From Candidatus Avimonoglobus intestinipullorum (GTDB taxonomy: Bacteria; Bacillota; Clostridia; UBA1381): a stretch of DNA of 15,585 nucleotides. The position numbers and the translations under genes are program-made. A model generated the notes under the pieces. The model searched no databases. It saw nothing but the letters and a program-made list of their open reading frames with translations, and was not told where the DNA came from. The stretch is taken from positions 1 to 15,585 of the forward strand of contig DVND01000051.1 of the NCBI GenBank assembly GCA_018714645.1, in the 5' to 3' direction. Below are positions 1 to 7,996 of this stretch, piece after piece; positions within the stretch are counted from its first letter, which is position 1; each line of letters starts with the position of its first letter.

Positions 1-1
1 A

Positions 2-1078
2 ATGTTTCATGGAATCGGAACAAATTTGTCCAATCTGTTTTTGCGTTCGGATGCGAAAACGCGTTCTATCAGCCCGGAAAATTTTACGGGGGAAAAGGGA
101 AAAGGCGGAATGGCGACGGAGGGGACGGGAAAAGACTGTGCCCGTGAATTGGGGCAGGGGTGGAAGGTATCGCCCAGTATTTTTATAAAGCCCGGCGAGA
201 AAGTAGACCTTGCAAAAATCCAGGGGCCGGGGGCGATCAAGCACATCTGGATTGTTGACAACTGCAATGCAAATAGGAGCCTGGTGCTGCGGATGTACTG
301 GGACGGAAGCGAAACGCCGTCCGTGGAGACGCCGCTGGCGGATTTCTTCGCCTGCGCCGACTATCAGACCTTCTCGCCTGTGGTATCCCTGCCGGTCTGC
401 GTGAACCCAAAGCGGGCGTTTAACTGTTACTGGGAAATGCCTTTTTATAAGGATTGCCGCATCACGCTTGAAAATATTTATACAGAGGAAATCACGGTCT
501 ATTACCAGATCGATTATGTGCTGACAGAGCTGCCGGAGGGGTGCTGCTATTTCCACGCCCAGTTCCGCCGCACCAATCCCCTTCCCTATAAAGAGGTTTA
601 CACGATCCTGGATCACGTCAGGGGAAAGGGGCAATATGTGGGCACTTATATGTTCTGGGGCGTCCATAACAGCGGCTGGTGGGGTGAGGGCGAAATCAAA
701 TTCTACCTCGACGGCGATACGGAGTTCCCGACCATCTGCGGTACGGGCACGGAGGATTATTTCTGCGGCTCCTATAATTTTGACATCGGCGGCAAGTATC
801 AGGAATATTGTACGCCATATGCCGGGCTGGCAAAGGTGGAACGGCCCGATGGGCTATACCAATCCCAGCAGCGGTTTTCCATGTACCGCTGGCATATTGC
901 AGACCCGATCTATTTTGAGCAGGATATCCGGGTGACCATCCAGGCGCTGGGCTGGCGGAGCGGATGGCGCTATCTGCCCTTGCAGGACGATCTCTCCTCC
1001 GTATGTTTCTGGTATCAGGATACCATATGCGATACTTTCCCGCAATTCCCCGATGCAAATGCGCTGGAAATCATATAA
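2..1078 (+). CDS. GH172 (DUF2961) family glycoside hydrolase
   Basis: This is a 358-aa protein of the DUF2961 family, now CAZy GH172. The family acts on fructose- or arabinose-containing disaccharides and glycans (difructose dianhydride I synthase/hydrolase is the characterised type). What I see: the N-terminal block around SDAKTRSISPENFTGEKG, the GPGAIKHIWI strand, and the strongly conserved GTGTEDYF block at residues 247-254 with Glu251 as a likely active-site acid. There is no signal peptide or membrane segment, so it should be cytoplasmic and act on imported sugars or oligosaccharides. The ATG at position 2 fits the usual family start, but its ribosome site lies outside the window, so an upstream start cannot be excluded. 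It ends TAA, 2 bases from the convergent traX-like stop. The family call is firm; the substrate is unknown. Confidence 0.88.
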   Translation: MFHGIGTNLSNLFLRSDAKTRSISPENFTGEKGKGGMATEGTGKDCARELGQGWKVSPSIFIKPGEKVDLAKIQGPGAIKHIWIVDNCNANRSLVLRMYWDGSETPSVETPLADFFACADYQTFSPVVSLPVCVNPKRAFNCYWEMPFYKDCRITLENIYTEEITVYYQIDYVLTELPEGCCYFHAQFRRTNPLPYKEVYTILDHVRGKGQYVGTYMFWGVHNSGWWGEGEIKFYLDGDTEFPTICGTGTEDYFCGSYNFDIGGKYQEYCTPYAGLAKVERPDGLYQSQQRFSMYRWHIADPIYFEQDIRVTIQALGWRSGWRYLPLQDDLSSVCFWYQDTICDTFPQFPDANALEII

Positions 1079-1080
1079 TA

Positions 1081-1824
1081 TTATAGAAATATTCGTTTTA
1101 TAATTCCCAAAACCAATAAATGGGATGGATAGAATACGTAAAATCCCCATTTCCAGCCTGTCCCCCGCTGCCCATTATATAAATGCAAAAGCGGGATGGC
1201 GGGGAACAGGCCGAGCTGTATGATGAAGCTGGCTGCGGCTTGCTGCAATGACAGTGTTCCCGGCGCTGCATAATGTACATAAAAATTGGACAGTGCGCTG
1301 CAGCAGAGCATGATGCCGGCGGTTATAGAAAACCACAGCGTCTGTTTTCGGAAGTCCCTGTGATGGATGCCGAACGCGAGTATAAAGCAGACGCCGTAAA
1401 CCCCCCAGTCGGCGGTGAGGGAAAGGCCGCAAAGCCCAAGTATGCACAATAATTTGGCGCTGCCGGGCTGGAGGCGGTCATAGGCCCAAAGGGCCAACAA
1501 ACCGAGCATGAGCGTGTAAATGGCATTGAGATAGAGGTAAGAGCCACTGTTTGGGAGCGCGCCTGTTTTGTATAAAATAAAGGGTACGTATGAGATGGCG
1601 GCAAATATCCCCAGGCGCAGGGCGTATTTTGGGACGCTGCGTGTCTGGCGGTACCCTTCTGCGATAAAATAGCACATGACAGGCATCGCCAGCCGCCCGA
1701 ACATATGGAGCATAACGCCCCATACGGTTCCTGTCGGTACAACCGTCCAGGCGATGTGGTCAACCAGCATTGCGAAAACCGCAATGCTTTTTAATTCCTG
1801 TGCCGCCAGGCCTCTTTTTCTCAT
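1081..1824 (-). CDS. TraX family membrane protein
   Basis: This 247-aa polytopic membrane protein resembles the TraX family (PF05857). F-plasmid TraX acetylates pilin, while chromosomal TraX-like proteins of Firmicutes have no settled role. The N-terminal signature is clear: LKSIAVFAMLVDHIAW, then HMFGRLAMPVMCYFIAEGY and a YALRLGIF segment, followed by about six more hydrophobic stretches to a C-terminal YPSHLLVLG helix. I start it at the ATG at 1824. The run AAAGGGGTGG gives that ATG a good ribosome site about 8 bases upstream. The in-frame GTG at 1836 would lie inside that site. A TTGCAC-17-TAAGAT promoter lies just upstream, so it is probably monocistronic. No conjugation or pilus gene is nearby, so transfer of the F-plasmid function would be speculative. 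Confidence 0.85.
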   Translation of the reverse strand: MRKRGLAAQELKSIAVFAMLVDHIAWTVVPTGTVWGVMLHMFGRLAMPVMCYFIAEGYRQTRSVPKYALRLGIFAAISYVPFILYKTGALPNSGSYLYLNAIYTLMLGLLALWAYDRLQPGSAKLLCILGLCGLSLTADWGVYGVCFILAFGIHHRDFRKQTLWFSITAGIMLCCSALSNFYVHYAAPGTLSLQQAAASFIIQLGLFPAIPLLHLYNGQRGTGWKWGFYVFYPSHLLVLGIIKRIFL

Positions 1825-1851
1825 ATTGCCGTCCACCCCTTTTTTTTTCTT

Positions 1852-1880
1852 ATCTTATCATATATTGCTTCGCTGTGCAA
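1852..1880 (-). promoter_or_regulatory. Sigma-A type promoter for the traX-like gene
   Basis: On the minus strand TTGCAC (1875-1880) and TAAGAT (1852-1857) are separated by exactly 17 bases, about 28 bases upstream of the TraX ATG. It begins 3 bases after the T-run of the upstream ATPase terminator, so terminator and promoter are packed back to back. Confidence 0.65.
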
Positions 1881-1882
1881 TG

Positions 1883-1908
1883 AAAAACAGCCGGAGGGGC
1901 TCCGGCTG
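1883..1908 (-). terminator. Intrinsic terminator after the metal ATPase
   Basis: The 9-bp arms CAGCCGGAG (1888-1896) and CTCCGGCTG (1900-1908) are perfect complements around a GGG loop. On the minus strand the stem is followed directly by TTTTT (1883-1887). It lies about 45 bases past the ATPase stop. The plus strand also has a T-run a few bases further on, so weak bidirectional action is possible. Confidence 0.8.
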
Positions 1909-1925
1909 CTTGAAGTTTTTTGTCA

Positions 1926-1944
1926 GGCTTTTTTCAAAAAAGCC
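1926..1944 (-). other. AT-rich hairpin just past the ATPase stop
   Basis: GGCTTTTTT (1926-1934) and AAAAAAGCC (1936-1944) are perfect complements around one base, so the real loop would be about TTCAA. On either strand this is a short GC clamp with A/T arms. It may be an accessory 3'-end hairpin before the main terminator at 1883-1908. Confidence 0.35.
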
Positions 1945-1952
1945 GTGTATTC

Positions 1953-3890
1953 CTATTTTGCATAGAATGCCCGCATGGAATTGAGTACCGCTAAGAAGGT
2001 CACGCCCACATCGGCAAAAATTGCCATCCACATGGTTGAAAAACCGAGGGCGCTCAATAGCATTACGAAAACTTTAACCCCAATAGCGAAGATGATATTC
2101 TGCCAAACGATGCGCATCGTTTTTTTGGACAGGCGGATGGCTTCCGGGATTTTTGCGATGCTGTCGGACATGATAACCATATCTGCCGCTTCGATAGCAG
2201 AATCGGACCCGACGCCGCCCATGGCGATGCCCACATCCGCATAGGCCAGGACCGGCGCGTCGTTGATGCCGTCGCCGGCAAAGGCCAGCTTCGAGGAGGC
2301 CTGTATTTTTTTCACGCATGCCACTTTATCCTGGGGGAGCAGTTCCGCGCGGATTTCATGTACGCCCACTGCCTGCCCGACGCGCTCCGCCGTCTCCCGG
2401 ATATCCCCGGTCAGCATGACGGTGTACAGGCCGGCCTGTTTCAGGGCGGACACCGCTTCCCGGCTGTCCTCCTTAATGCTGTCGGATACGGCGGCATAGC
2501 CGTAATACTGATGTTCCACTGCCACAAAAACGATGCTGCCGCTGTCCTGTACCGACGGAGGAACAATCCCGTTGTCCGCCATCAGCTTCGCATTTCCTGC
2601 CCAAACCTGCTTCCCGTCGATCCGGACGGAAATTCCCTTTCCGGCAAGTTCTTGATAGTCGGATATGCGGCTTTCATCGATCTGGCCCTGATATACGTTC
2701 GCAACCGCCGTCCCGATAGGGTGGGTCGAGTAGTGCTCCGCATGGGCCAGCAGGTTTAAAAATTCCTGTTTGACGCCATTGCAGCGGATTGCAGTCACTT
2801 CAAATACCCCTTTTGTAATGGTGCCGGTTTTGTCAAATGCAACGGCCTGTACTTTGGTGAGGGCTTCGATCGTTTCGCTGCCCTTTATTAAAATCCCTTT
2901 TTTGGATGCGTTTCCAATCCCGGCAAAAAATCCGAGAGGCACAGAAACTACCAGCGCACAGGGACAGGAAACCACCAGGAAAATCAACGCGCGGTAGACC
3001 CAGGTGGAAAAATCAAAGCCGGTAAACAGCGGCGGAATGATGGCAATCAATAGCGCCAACCCCACGACAATGGGGGTATACCGCTTTGCAAACACCGTGA
3101 TGAACCGCTCTGAATTGGATTTCCGGTTTTGTGCATTTTGCAGCAGCTCCATAATTTTTGAAACGCTGGAATCCTTGTACGCTTTTGTGACGCGGATTTT
3201 CAGCAGGCTTGCCGTGTTAATGCTGCCGCTCAATACCGCGCTGCCGGGGGCTGCCTGCCGCGGGACGGATTCCCCTGTCAGGGCCGAGGTGTCCAGAAAG
3301 GAGCACCCTTCGAGGACCTCGCCGTCCAAGGGGACTTTCTCGCCGGGCAATACGGCGATGACCGCGCCGACAGGTACCTCTTCGGGGGCGACCTTTTTTG
3401 TCCCGCTGTCCAGAATGAGGTTCGCATATTCAGGCCGGATATCCATCAGGTCGGAAATGGATTTCTTCGAACGGGCCACCGCCCTGTCGGAAAAAAATTC
3501 CCCGATTTGGTAAAACAGCATGACCGCCACGGCTTCCGGGATGGAGCGGATGATGATCGCGCCGATGGTGGCGATGGACATCAGGAAATTTTCATCCAGG
3601 ACAAAGCCCTTGAACAGATTTTTGACCGCGTAAAACAAAACGTCATAGCCCAGCAAAAGGTAGGCGGCAAAATAGAGGAACCAGGAGAGAGGGTCTTCAA
3701 AAAAATAGCCGCAGATAAAAAGCGCACCGCCAAAAACCAGACGGGGAACCAGGGCTTTTTCACGCGCAGGATGTTCGTGTCCGGCACAGCAGGCGCAGCC
3801 TGCCTCATGCGTATGCGTGTGTTCATGCGCTGCACCGGAGCAATGCTGTGCATGGCAGGCGCAGCTATGTTCGTGATGGTCATGTGCCAT
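1953..3890 (-). CDS. Heavy-metal P1B-type ATPase (Zn/Cd/Pb exporter)
   Basis: This 645-aa ATP-driven pump should export Zn(II), Cd(II) or Pb(II) across the cytoplasmic membrane. Visible motifs: TGES 205-208 (actuator), membrane CPC 309-311, phosphorylation site DKTGT from Asp353, HP 390-391 in the nucleotide domain and GDGINDAP 539-546. Lys606 and Asp627 in the last two helices mark the Zn/Cd/Pb subgroup (P1B-2, ZntA/CadA type) rather than copper. The N-terminus has no ferredoxin-like HMA domain. Instead residues 3-40 hold 12 His and 6 Cys, a likely metal-binding tail. The start is the ATG at 3890, served by AAAGGAG. An in-frame ATG at 3929 would coincide with the predicted transcription start and is rejected. 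Promoter, operator-like palindrome and terminator are all visible. I withhold a gene symbol because cadA and zntA are used inconsistently for this architecture. Confidence 0.95.
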   Translation of the reverse strand: MAHDHHEHSCACHAQHCSGAAHEHTHTHEAGCACCAGHEHPAREKALVPRLVFGGALFICGYFFEDPLSWFLYFAAYLLLGYDVLFYAVKNLFKGFVLDENFLMSIATIGAIIIRSIPEAVAVMLFYQIGEFFSDRAVARSKKSISDLMDIRPEYANLILDSGTKKVAPEEVPVGAVIAVLPGEKVPLDGEVLEGCSFLDTSALTGESVPRQAAPGSAVLSGSINTASLLKIRVTKAYKDSSVSKIMELLQNAQNRKSNSERFITVFAKRYTPIVVGLALLIAIIPPLFTGFDFSTWVYRALIFLVVSCPCALVVSVPLGFFAGIGNASKKGILIKGSETIEALTKVQAVAFDKTGTITKGVFEVTAIRCNGVKQEFLNLLAHAEHYSTHPIGTAVANVYQGQIDESRISDYQELAGKGISVRIDGKQVWAGNAKLMADNGIVPPSVQDSGSIVFVAVEHQYYGYAAVSDSIKEDSREAVSALKQAGLYTVMLTGDIRETAERVGQAVGVHEIRAELLPQDKVACVKKIQASSKLAFAGDGINDAPVLAYADVGIAMGGVGSDSAIEAADMVIMSDSIAKIPEAIRLSKKTMRIVWQNIIFAIGVKVFVMLLSALGFSTMWMAIFADVGVTFLAVLNSMRAFYAK

Positions 3891-3904
3891 AGTTGTCACT
3901 CCTT

Positions 3905-3930
3905 TATGAATAATTGAATAATTGTTCATA
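3905..3930. promoter_or_regulatory. SmtB/ArsR-like 12-2-12 operator
   Basis: The half-site TATGAATAATTG (3905-3916) and the complement of TAATTGTTCATA (3919-3930) match at 10 of 12 positions around a 2-base centre. This is the 12-2-12 layout of zinc- and cadmium-sensing SmtB/ArsR repressors. An alternative reading is TGAA-6-TTCA at 3915-3928. Read on the minus strand the core TGAACAATTATTCA closely resembles the cyanobacterial smt operator core as I remember it. It covers the predicted transcription start of the metal ATPase, fitting repression relieved by metal. No ArsR-type regulator gene is in the window. Confidence 0.6.
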
Positions 3931-3935
3931 TATTC

Positions 3936-3964
3936 ATTATATGCGTAGTAGAGGTGTTTGTCAA
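3936..3964 (-). promoter_or_regulatory. Consensus sigma-A promoter for the metal ATPase
   Basis: On the minus strand a perfect TTGACA (3959-3964) and a perfect TATAAT (3936-3941) are separated by 17 bases. The predicted transcription start near 3929 leaves a leader of about 40 bases before the ATG at 3890. Such a full-consensus promoter normally needs a repressor, consistent with the palindrome immediately downstream. Confidence 0.9.
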
Positions 3965-3994
3965 TAGCTATTTTAAATTTTTTTGGGATTTATG

Positions 3995-4032
3995 AAAAAA
4001 ACTGCGTGCGGGCTTTGTTCCCGCACGCAGTT
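3995..4032 (-). terminator. Intrinsic terminator of the microprotein genes
   Basis: A 13-bp perfect stem (4000-4012 with 4020-4032, core CTGCGTGCGGG) closes a 7-base loop. On the minus strand it runs into a T-run (A's at 3995-4000). It ends transcription coming from the two small genes at 4117-4368 and shields the ATPase promoter. Confidence 0.85.
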
Positions 4033-4034
4033 GC

Positions 4035-4056
4035 AGGGGCGGAACATTCCGCCCCT
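4035..4056 (-). terminator. Second hairpin in tandem with the terminator
   Basis: AGGGGCGGAA (4035-4044) and TTCCGCCCCT (4047-4056) form a 10-bp inverted repeat with a 2-base centre, so effectively 8 GC-rich pairs and a 6-base loop. It has no T-run of its own. It lies 2 bases from the terminator stem at 4000-4032, and together they form a tandem hairpin 3' end. The 3965-4116 interval holds these hairpins and no gene that I can see. Confidence 0.5.
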
Positions 4057-4116
4057 TGAGGATGTTTTTATTGAAATTTCTATAAGCGGTTCAGTATCAT
4101 AAAATTGCTTAAGTAC

Positions 4117-4224
4117 TTAGTTGTTGCACATACAAGTAACAATGACGATGATGATCAATACCCACAAAATCATATCCAGATCGAAATTGCAACCGAAGTT
4201 GTTGCCGCATCCGCAATCACCCAT
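4117..4224 (-). CDS. 35-aa Cys-rich single-span microprotein (YjcZ-like)
   Basis: A 35-codon gene with an excellent AAAGGAGG ribosome site 9 bases before its ATG. The product starts MGDCGCGNNFGC, has one hydrophobic helix (ILWVLIIIVIVT, about residues 19-30) and ends CMCNN. Cysteines are at 4, 6, 12, 31 and 33, on both sides of the helix. The make-up (short Gly/Cys head plus one span plus Cys-rich tail) is that of tiny YjcZ-like proteins associated with spores in Firmicutes. It lies 66 bases downstream of a 25-aa gene of similar design, with a strong terminator after it, so the two are probably co-transcribed. The evidence is composition, ribosome site and position. Function and the exact family are unproven. 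Confidence 0.75.
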   Translation of the reverse strand: MGDCGCGNNFGCNFDLDMILWVLIIIVIVTCMCNN

Positions 4225-4290
4225 GGTATATGCCTCCTTTCTGAAATTCAATTGCAGCACGCCTTATAGGAAAGGGCCTTGTGTACCAGG

Positions 4291-4368
4291 TTAGCCGCAA
4301 AAGCAACAAATAATAAGGATGACAATGATGATCCATAGCAGCAAATCGTCGCCTAAGAACGATAACAT
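4291..4368 (-). CDS. 25-aa single-span microprotein with C-terminal Cys cluster
   Basis: A 25-codon gene preceded by AAGGAGG about 10 bases before the ATG. The product is a short head (MLSFLGDD), one hydrophobic helix (LLLWIIIVILII, residues 9-20) and a CCFCG tail. Its core DDLLLWIIIVILIICCFC aligns well with DLDMILWVLIIIVIVTCMC in the neighbouring 35-aa product, so the two look like products of a tandem duplication. It is probably a membrane-embedded microprotein of the YjcZ-like sporulation group. This is an inference from composition, because proteins this short carry little sequence signal. Confidence 0.7.
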   Translation of the reverse strand: MLSFLGDDLLLWIIIVILIICCFCG

Positions 4369-4404
4369 TTTTGATCAGCCTCCTTATTGTCTATTGTAAT
4401 AACA

Positions 4405-4411
4405 TAGTATG
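4405..4411 (-). promoter_or_regulatory. Possible sigma-G/F type -10 element for the microproteins
   Basis: On the minus strand CATACTA, 37 bases upstream of the 25-aa gene start, matches the CATnnTA -10 of forespore sigma factors. I find no convincing GnATA -35 at 16-18 bases, and no good sigma-A promoter either. It supports sporulation control only weakly. Confidence 0.25.
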
Positions 4412-4438
4412 TCGGGGCGGTAAATTTGGTAGCTTGTC

Positions 4439-4467
4439 TTGCAATTTTTTTTTGAATCGTATATAAT
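4439..4467 (+). promoter_or_regulatory. Sigma-A promoter for the DUF896 gene
   Basis: TTGCAA (4439-4444), 17-base spacer with a long T-run, perfect TATAAT (4462-4467). It is 33 bases upstream of the DUF896 ATG and divergent from the microprotein genes. I looked for a LexA-type palindrome, because B. subtilis ynzC belongs to an SOS operon, and saw none. Confidence 0.8.
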
Positions 4468-4499
4468 GACCGAATAAAAGGAAGAAAGGCGGGGAAAGG

Positions 4500-4679
4500 A
4501 TGGAGAAGAGCAAGCTGGACCGGATCAGCGCGTTGTCGAGACTGTCCCGCGAGCGGGCGCTGACGCCGGAGGAACTGGCGGAGCAGGCGCGGCTCCGGGC
4601 TGAGTATTTGGAGGCCGTGTGGGCAAATTTTAAGCGGACGTTGGATAGCATCGAATTCACAGACGGCGAAAAAGCGTGA
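4500..4679 (+). CDS. DUF896 (UPF0291, YnzC-like) protein
   Basis: A 59-aa cytoplasmic protein of the DUF896/YnzC family, a short helical-hairpin protein of unknown function found across Bacillota. The family pattern is plain: K-x-D/R-I-x-x-L near the start (KLDRISALSRLSRERALT), then EELAEQARLRAEYLEAV and a closing NFKRTLDSIE. Length and charge pattern match the family, which is usually 60-80 aa. The ribosome site AGAAAGG lies about 10 bases before the ATG. It has its own promoter. A weak inverted repeat (AATTGG at 4682-4687, CCAATT at 4698-4703) follows the stop, but I see no T-run, so some read-through into asnA is likely. Confidence 0.88.
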   Translation: MEKSKLDRISALSRLSRERALTPEELAEQARLRAEYLEAVWANFKRTLDSIEFTDGEKA

Positions 4680-4707
4680 GCAATTGGAAATAAGTTCCCA
4701 ATTTCTA

Positions 4708-4736
4708 TGGACAAATGGGGCGTTTTGTACTATAAT
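4708..4736 (+). promoter_or_regulatory. Sigma-A promoter for asnA and the downstream gene run
   Basis: TGGACA (4708-4713), 17 bases, perfect TATAAT (4731-4736). The leader to the asnA ATG is about 30 bases, too short for a T-box or other riboswitch. An AATTGG/CCAATT inverted repeat at 4682-4703 ends just upstream of the -35 and could serve as a binding site. Confidence 0.8.
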
Positions 4737-4770
4737 AAATGGTAATACGTTTAGAAAGGGTTGATCATTT

Positions 4771-5775
4771 ATGCCGATTACGATACCGGCGGGATACGCG
4801 TCAAAGCTGTCCGGCAGGGAAACAGAAACAGCGATTAAATTTATAAAAGACACATTCCAGAATACGCTGTCCCGGTCTTTGAATTTACAGCGCGTATCCG
4901 CGCCGCTGTTTGTCAGGCCGGAAACGGGCTTAAATGACAACTTAAACGGCGTGGAACGGCCGGTCAGCTTTGACGTGCCGGCCATCGGCGCGGTGTGTGA
5001 GATTGTGCACTCGCTGGCGAAGTGGAAGCGCATGACCCTCGGCCGGTACGGGTTTGAGCCGGGGGAGGGGCTGTATACAGACATGAACGCCATCCGGCGG
5101 GATGAAGCGCTGGATAACCTCCACTCCATGTATGTGGATCAGTGGGATTGGTGCAAGGTGATCCGCAGGGAAGAGCGGACGCGGGAGACGCTGATACAGA
5201 CGGTGCAAATGATTTATGAAGCAATCAAAAGCACACAAAAGGCAGTGTGCGGGAAATATCCGGAGCTTGAAAACCATCTGCCGGAAGAAATCCAGTTTAT
5301 CACGACGCAGGAGCTGTTGGACCTGTATCCGGATTTGCCGCCGAAGGAACGGGAGAACCGGCTTTTAAAAGAGAAAAAAGCCGTGTTCCTCATGCAGATC
5401 GGGGGGCAGTTGTCCAATGGGGAAAAGCATGACGGCCGCGCGCCGGATTATGACGACTGGAGCCTGAACGGCGATATTTTGGTCTATAACCCGGTGCTGG
5501 ATATGGCGTATGAGTTATCCAGCATGGGCATCCGCGTGGATGAGGACAGCCTGCGGGAGCAATGCAAAAAGGCTGGGACGGAAGACCGCCTGCAATTGGC
5601 GTTCCACAAAGCGATCCTTGAGAAAAAGCTGCCGTACACCATCGGCGGCGGCATCGGGCAGTCCCGGCTGTGTATGTTTATGCTGGGGAAGGCCCATATC
5701 GGCGAGGTGCAGTCATCCGTGTGGGATGATGAAACGGTTGCGGCCTGTGCGGCGCATGGAATCAATCTGTTATAA
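4771..5775 (+). CDS. asnA: Aspartate--ammonia ligase
   Basis: AsnA makes L-asparagine from L-aspartate, ammonia and ATP (giving AMP and PPi) in the cytoplasm. It is a class II aminoacyl-tRNA-synthetase-like enzyme, unrelated to the glutamine-using AsnB. At 334 aa it is close to the E. coli enzyme (330 aa). Family blocks are intact: RVSAPLFVRPETGLNDNLNG, VCEIVHSLAKWKRM, YTDMNAIRRDE, HDGRAPDYDDW, NGDILVYNPVLDMAYELSSMGIRVD and TIGGGIGQSRL near the C-terminus. The ATG at 4771 has a GAAAGGG site 10 bases upstream. Its stop is 14 bases before the asnS start, so synthesis of asparagine and charging of tRNA(Asn) are probably co-expressed. Use of free ammonia fits a nitrogen-rich habitat such as the gut, though that is inference. 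Confidence 0.97.
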   Translation: MPITIPAGYASKLSGRETETAIKFIKDTFQNTLSRSLNLQRVSAPLFVRPETGLNDNLNGVERPVSFDVPAIGAVCEIVHSLAKWKRMTLGRYGFEPGEGLYTDMNAIRRDEALDNLHSMYVDQWDWCKVIRREERTRETLIQTVQMIYEAIKSTQKAVCGKYPELENHLPEEIQFITTQELLDLYPDLPPKERENRLLKEKKAVFLMQIGGQLSNGEKHDGRAPDYDDWSLNGDILVYNPVLDMAYELSSMGIRVDEDSLREQCKKAGTEDRLQLAFHKAILEKKLPYTIGGGIGQSRLCMFMLGKAHIGEVQSSVWDDETVAACAAHGINLL

Positions 5776-5789
5776 ATTTGGAGGCATAC

Positions 5790-7181
<1,392 letters not shown>

Positions 7182-7198
7182 TTGTAAAGAGGGATTAC

Positions 7199-7993
7199 AT
7201 GCTGAAATATATAGTACTTGCCATCATTGTATTTTTATGCTACAGCTTCGATCTTTGGCTGGGAATTGCGGCGACAGTGCTTGGGATCGGGTATGTCGTT
7301 TACATGCTGCTGCCGAATTTTATGGCCGCCCAAGGAAGCAAAGCCTTCTCAGAGAAAGATTATGAAAAGGCTCTGAAATTTTACAAAAAAGCGTATGACA
7401 CCGGCCGTGCAAATATGAACATCAAAAACGGCTATGCGGTGCTGCTGATGCGCATGGGCAAATTTGATGATGCGGAGACCGTGCTGAATGAAATTATTTT
7501 AGACCGGAGGCTGCCGCGGGAGCAAAAATCCGCCGCAAAGCAGTACCGGACGCTGCTGTATTTTAAACAGGGCAAGGAAGAGGAGGCCCTGGAGGATGCG
7601 GAGGAGCTGTTTGAAACCTACCGCAATACCACCATGTATGGATTGCTGGGCTATATCAAGCTGGCGACCAACCAGCCCATGGATGAAACGCTGCAATTCT
7701 GCCGGGACGCTTATGAATATAATGCGGACGACCGGGATATTGTGGATAATCTGGTATTGGCTTTATATAAAAGCGGCGCCTATGAGGAAGCGGAGGAATA
7801 CGCTGCGGATTTGCGGGAGGATCACCCTGAATTTTTAGAGGCGTTTTACCATAGCGCATTGATCGCCAAAAAGCTTGGTGACCATGGCAAGGCGGCGGAA
7901 TATGCAGCGCGCATCGGCAGCTGCAACCGCACCGGTTTGACGACCATTTCCGAAGCGGAAGTGGATGCATTGAAAAAAGAATTAGGAATGTGA
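7199..7993 (+). CDS. Membrane-anchored tetratricopeptide repeat protein
   Basis: A 264-aa protein with two closely spaced hydrophobic segments (about residues 3-17 and 20-38) followed by a cytoplasmic-looking domain of helical repeats. TPR-like units are visible at about 48-80 (AFSEKDYEKALKFYKKAYDT), 83-120 (NGYAVLLMRMGKFDDAETVL), 128-160 and from about 190 (LVLALYKSGAYEEAEEYA) to 250 (ALIAKKLGDHGKAAEYAARI). TPR proteins bind other proteins; the partner is unknown. It starts 17 bases after asnS with an AGAGGGA site, so it is likely co-transcribed. A long palindrome lies 3 bases past its stop. I recognise the fold but no named family. Confidence 0.8.
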   Translation: MLKYIVLAIIVFLCYSFDLWLGIAATVLGIGYVVYMLLPNFMAAQGSKAFSEKDYEKALKFYKKAYDTGRANMNIKNGYAVLLMRMGKFDDAETVLNEIILDRRLPREQKSAAKQYRTLLYFKQGKEEEALEDAEELFETYRNTTMYGLLGYIKLATNQPMDETLQFCRDAYEYNADDRDIVDNLVLALYKSGAYEEAEEYAADLREDHPEFLEAFYHSALIAKKLGDHGKAAEYAARIGSCNRTGLTTISEAEVDALKKELGM

Positions 7994-7996
7994 TGC

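Noticed and set aside
1081..1824. TraX-like gene as a sign of a conjugative element
   Set aside because: No relaxase, coupling protein, pilus or integrase gene is nearby, and TraX-like genes are common on Firmicutes chromosomes.
3891..3929. N-terminal extension of the metal ATPase to the ATG at 3929
   Set aside because: That ATG lies at the predicted transcription start and inside the operator. The ATG at 3890 has a proper AAAGGAG site.
4680..4705. AATTGG/CCAATT inverted repeat as a DUF896 terminator
   Set aside because: Only 6 AT-rich pairs with a mismatch next to them and no T-run. I keep it only as a possible binding site.
4737..4770. Possible T-box or riboswitch before asnA-asnS
   Set aside because: The leader after the -10 is only about 30 bases, with no room for specifier and antiterminator stems.
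4353..5129. 258-codon minus frame covering the DUF896 gene and the start of asnA
   Set aside because: It overlaps two genes with clear family motifs and two promoters on the other strand and has no domain of its own.
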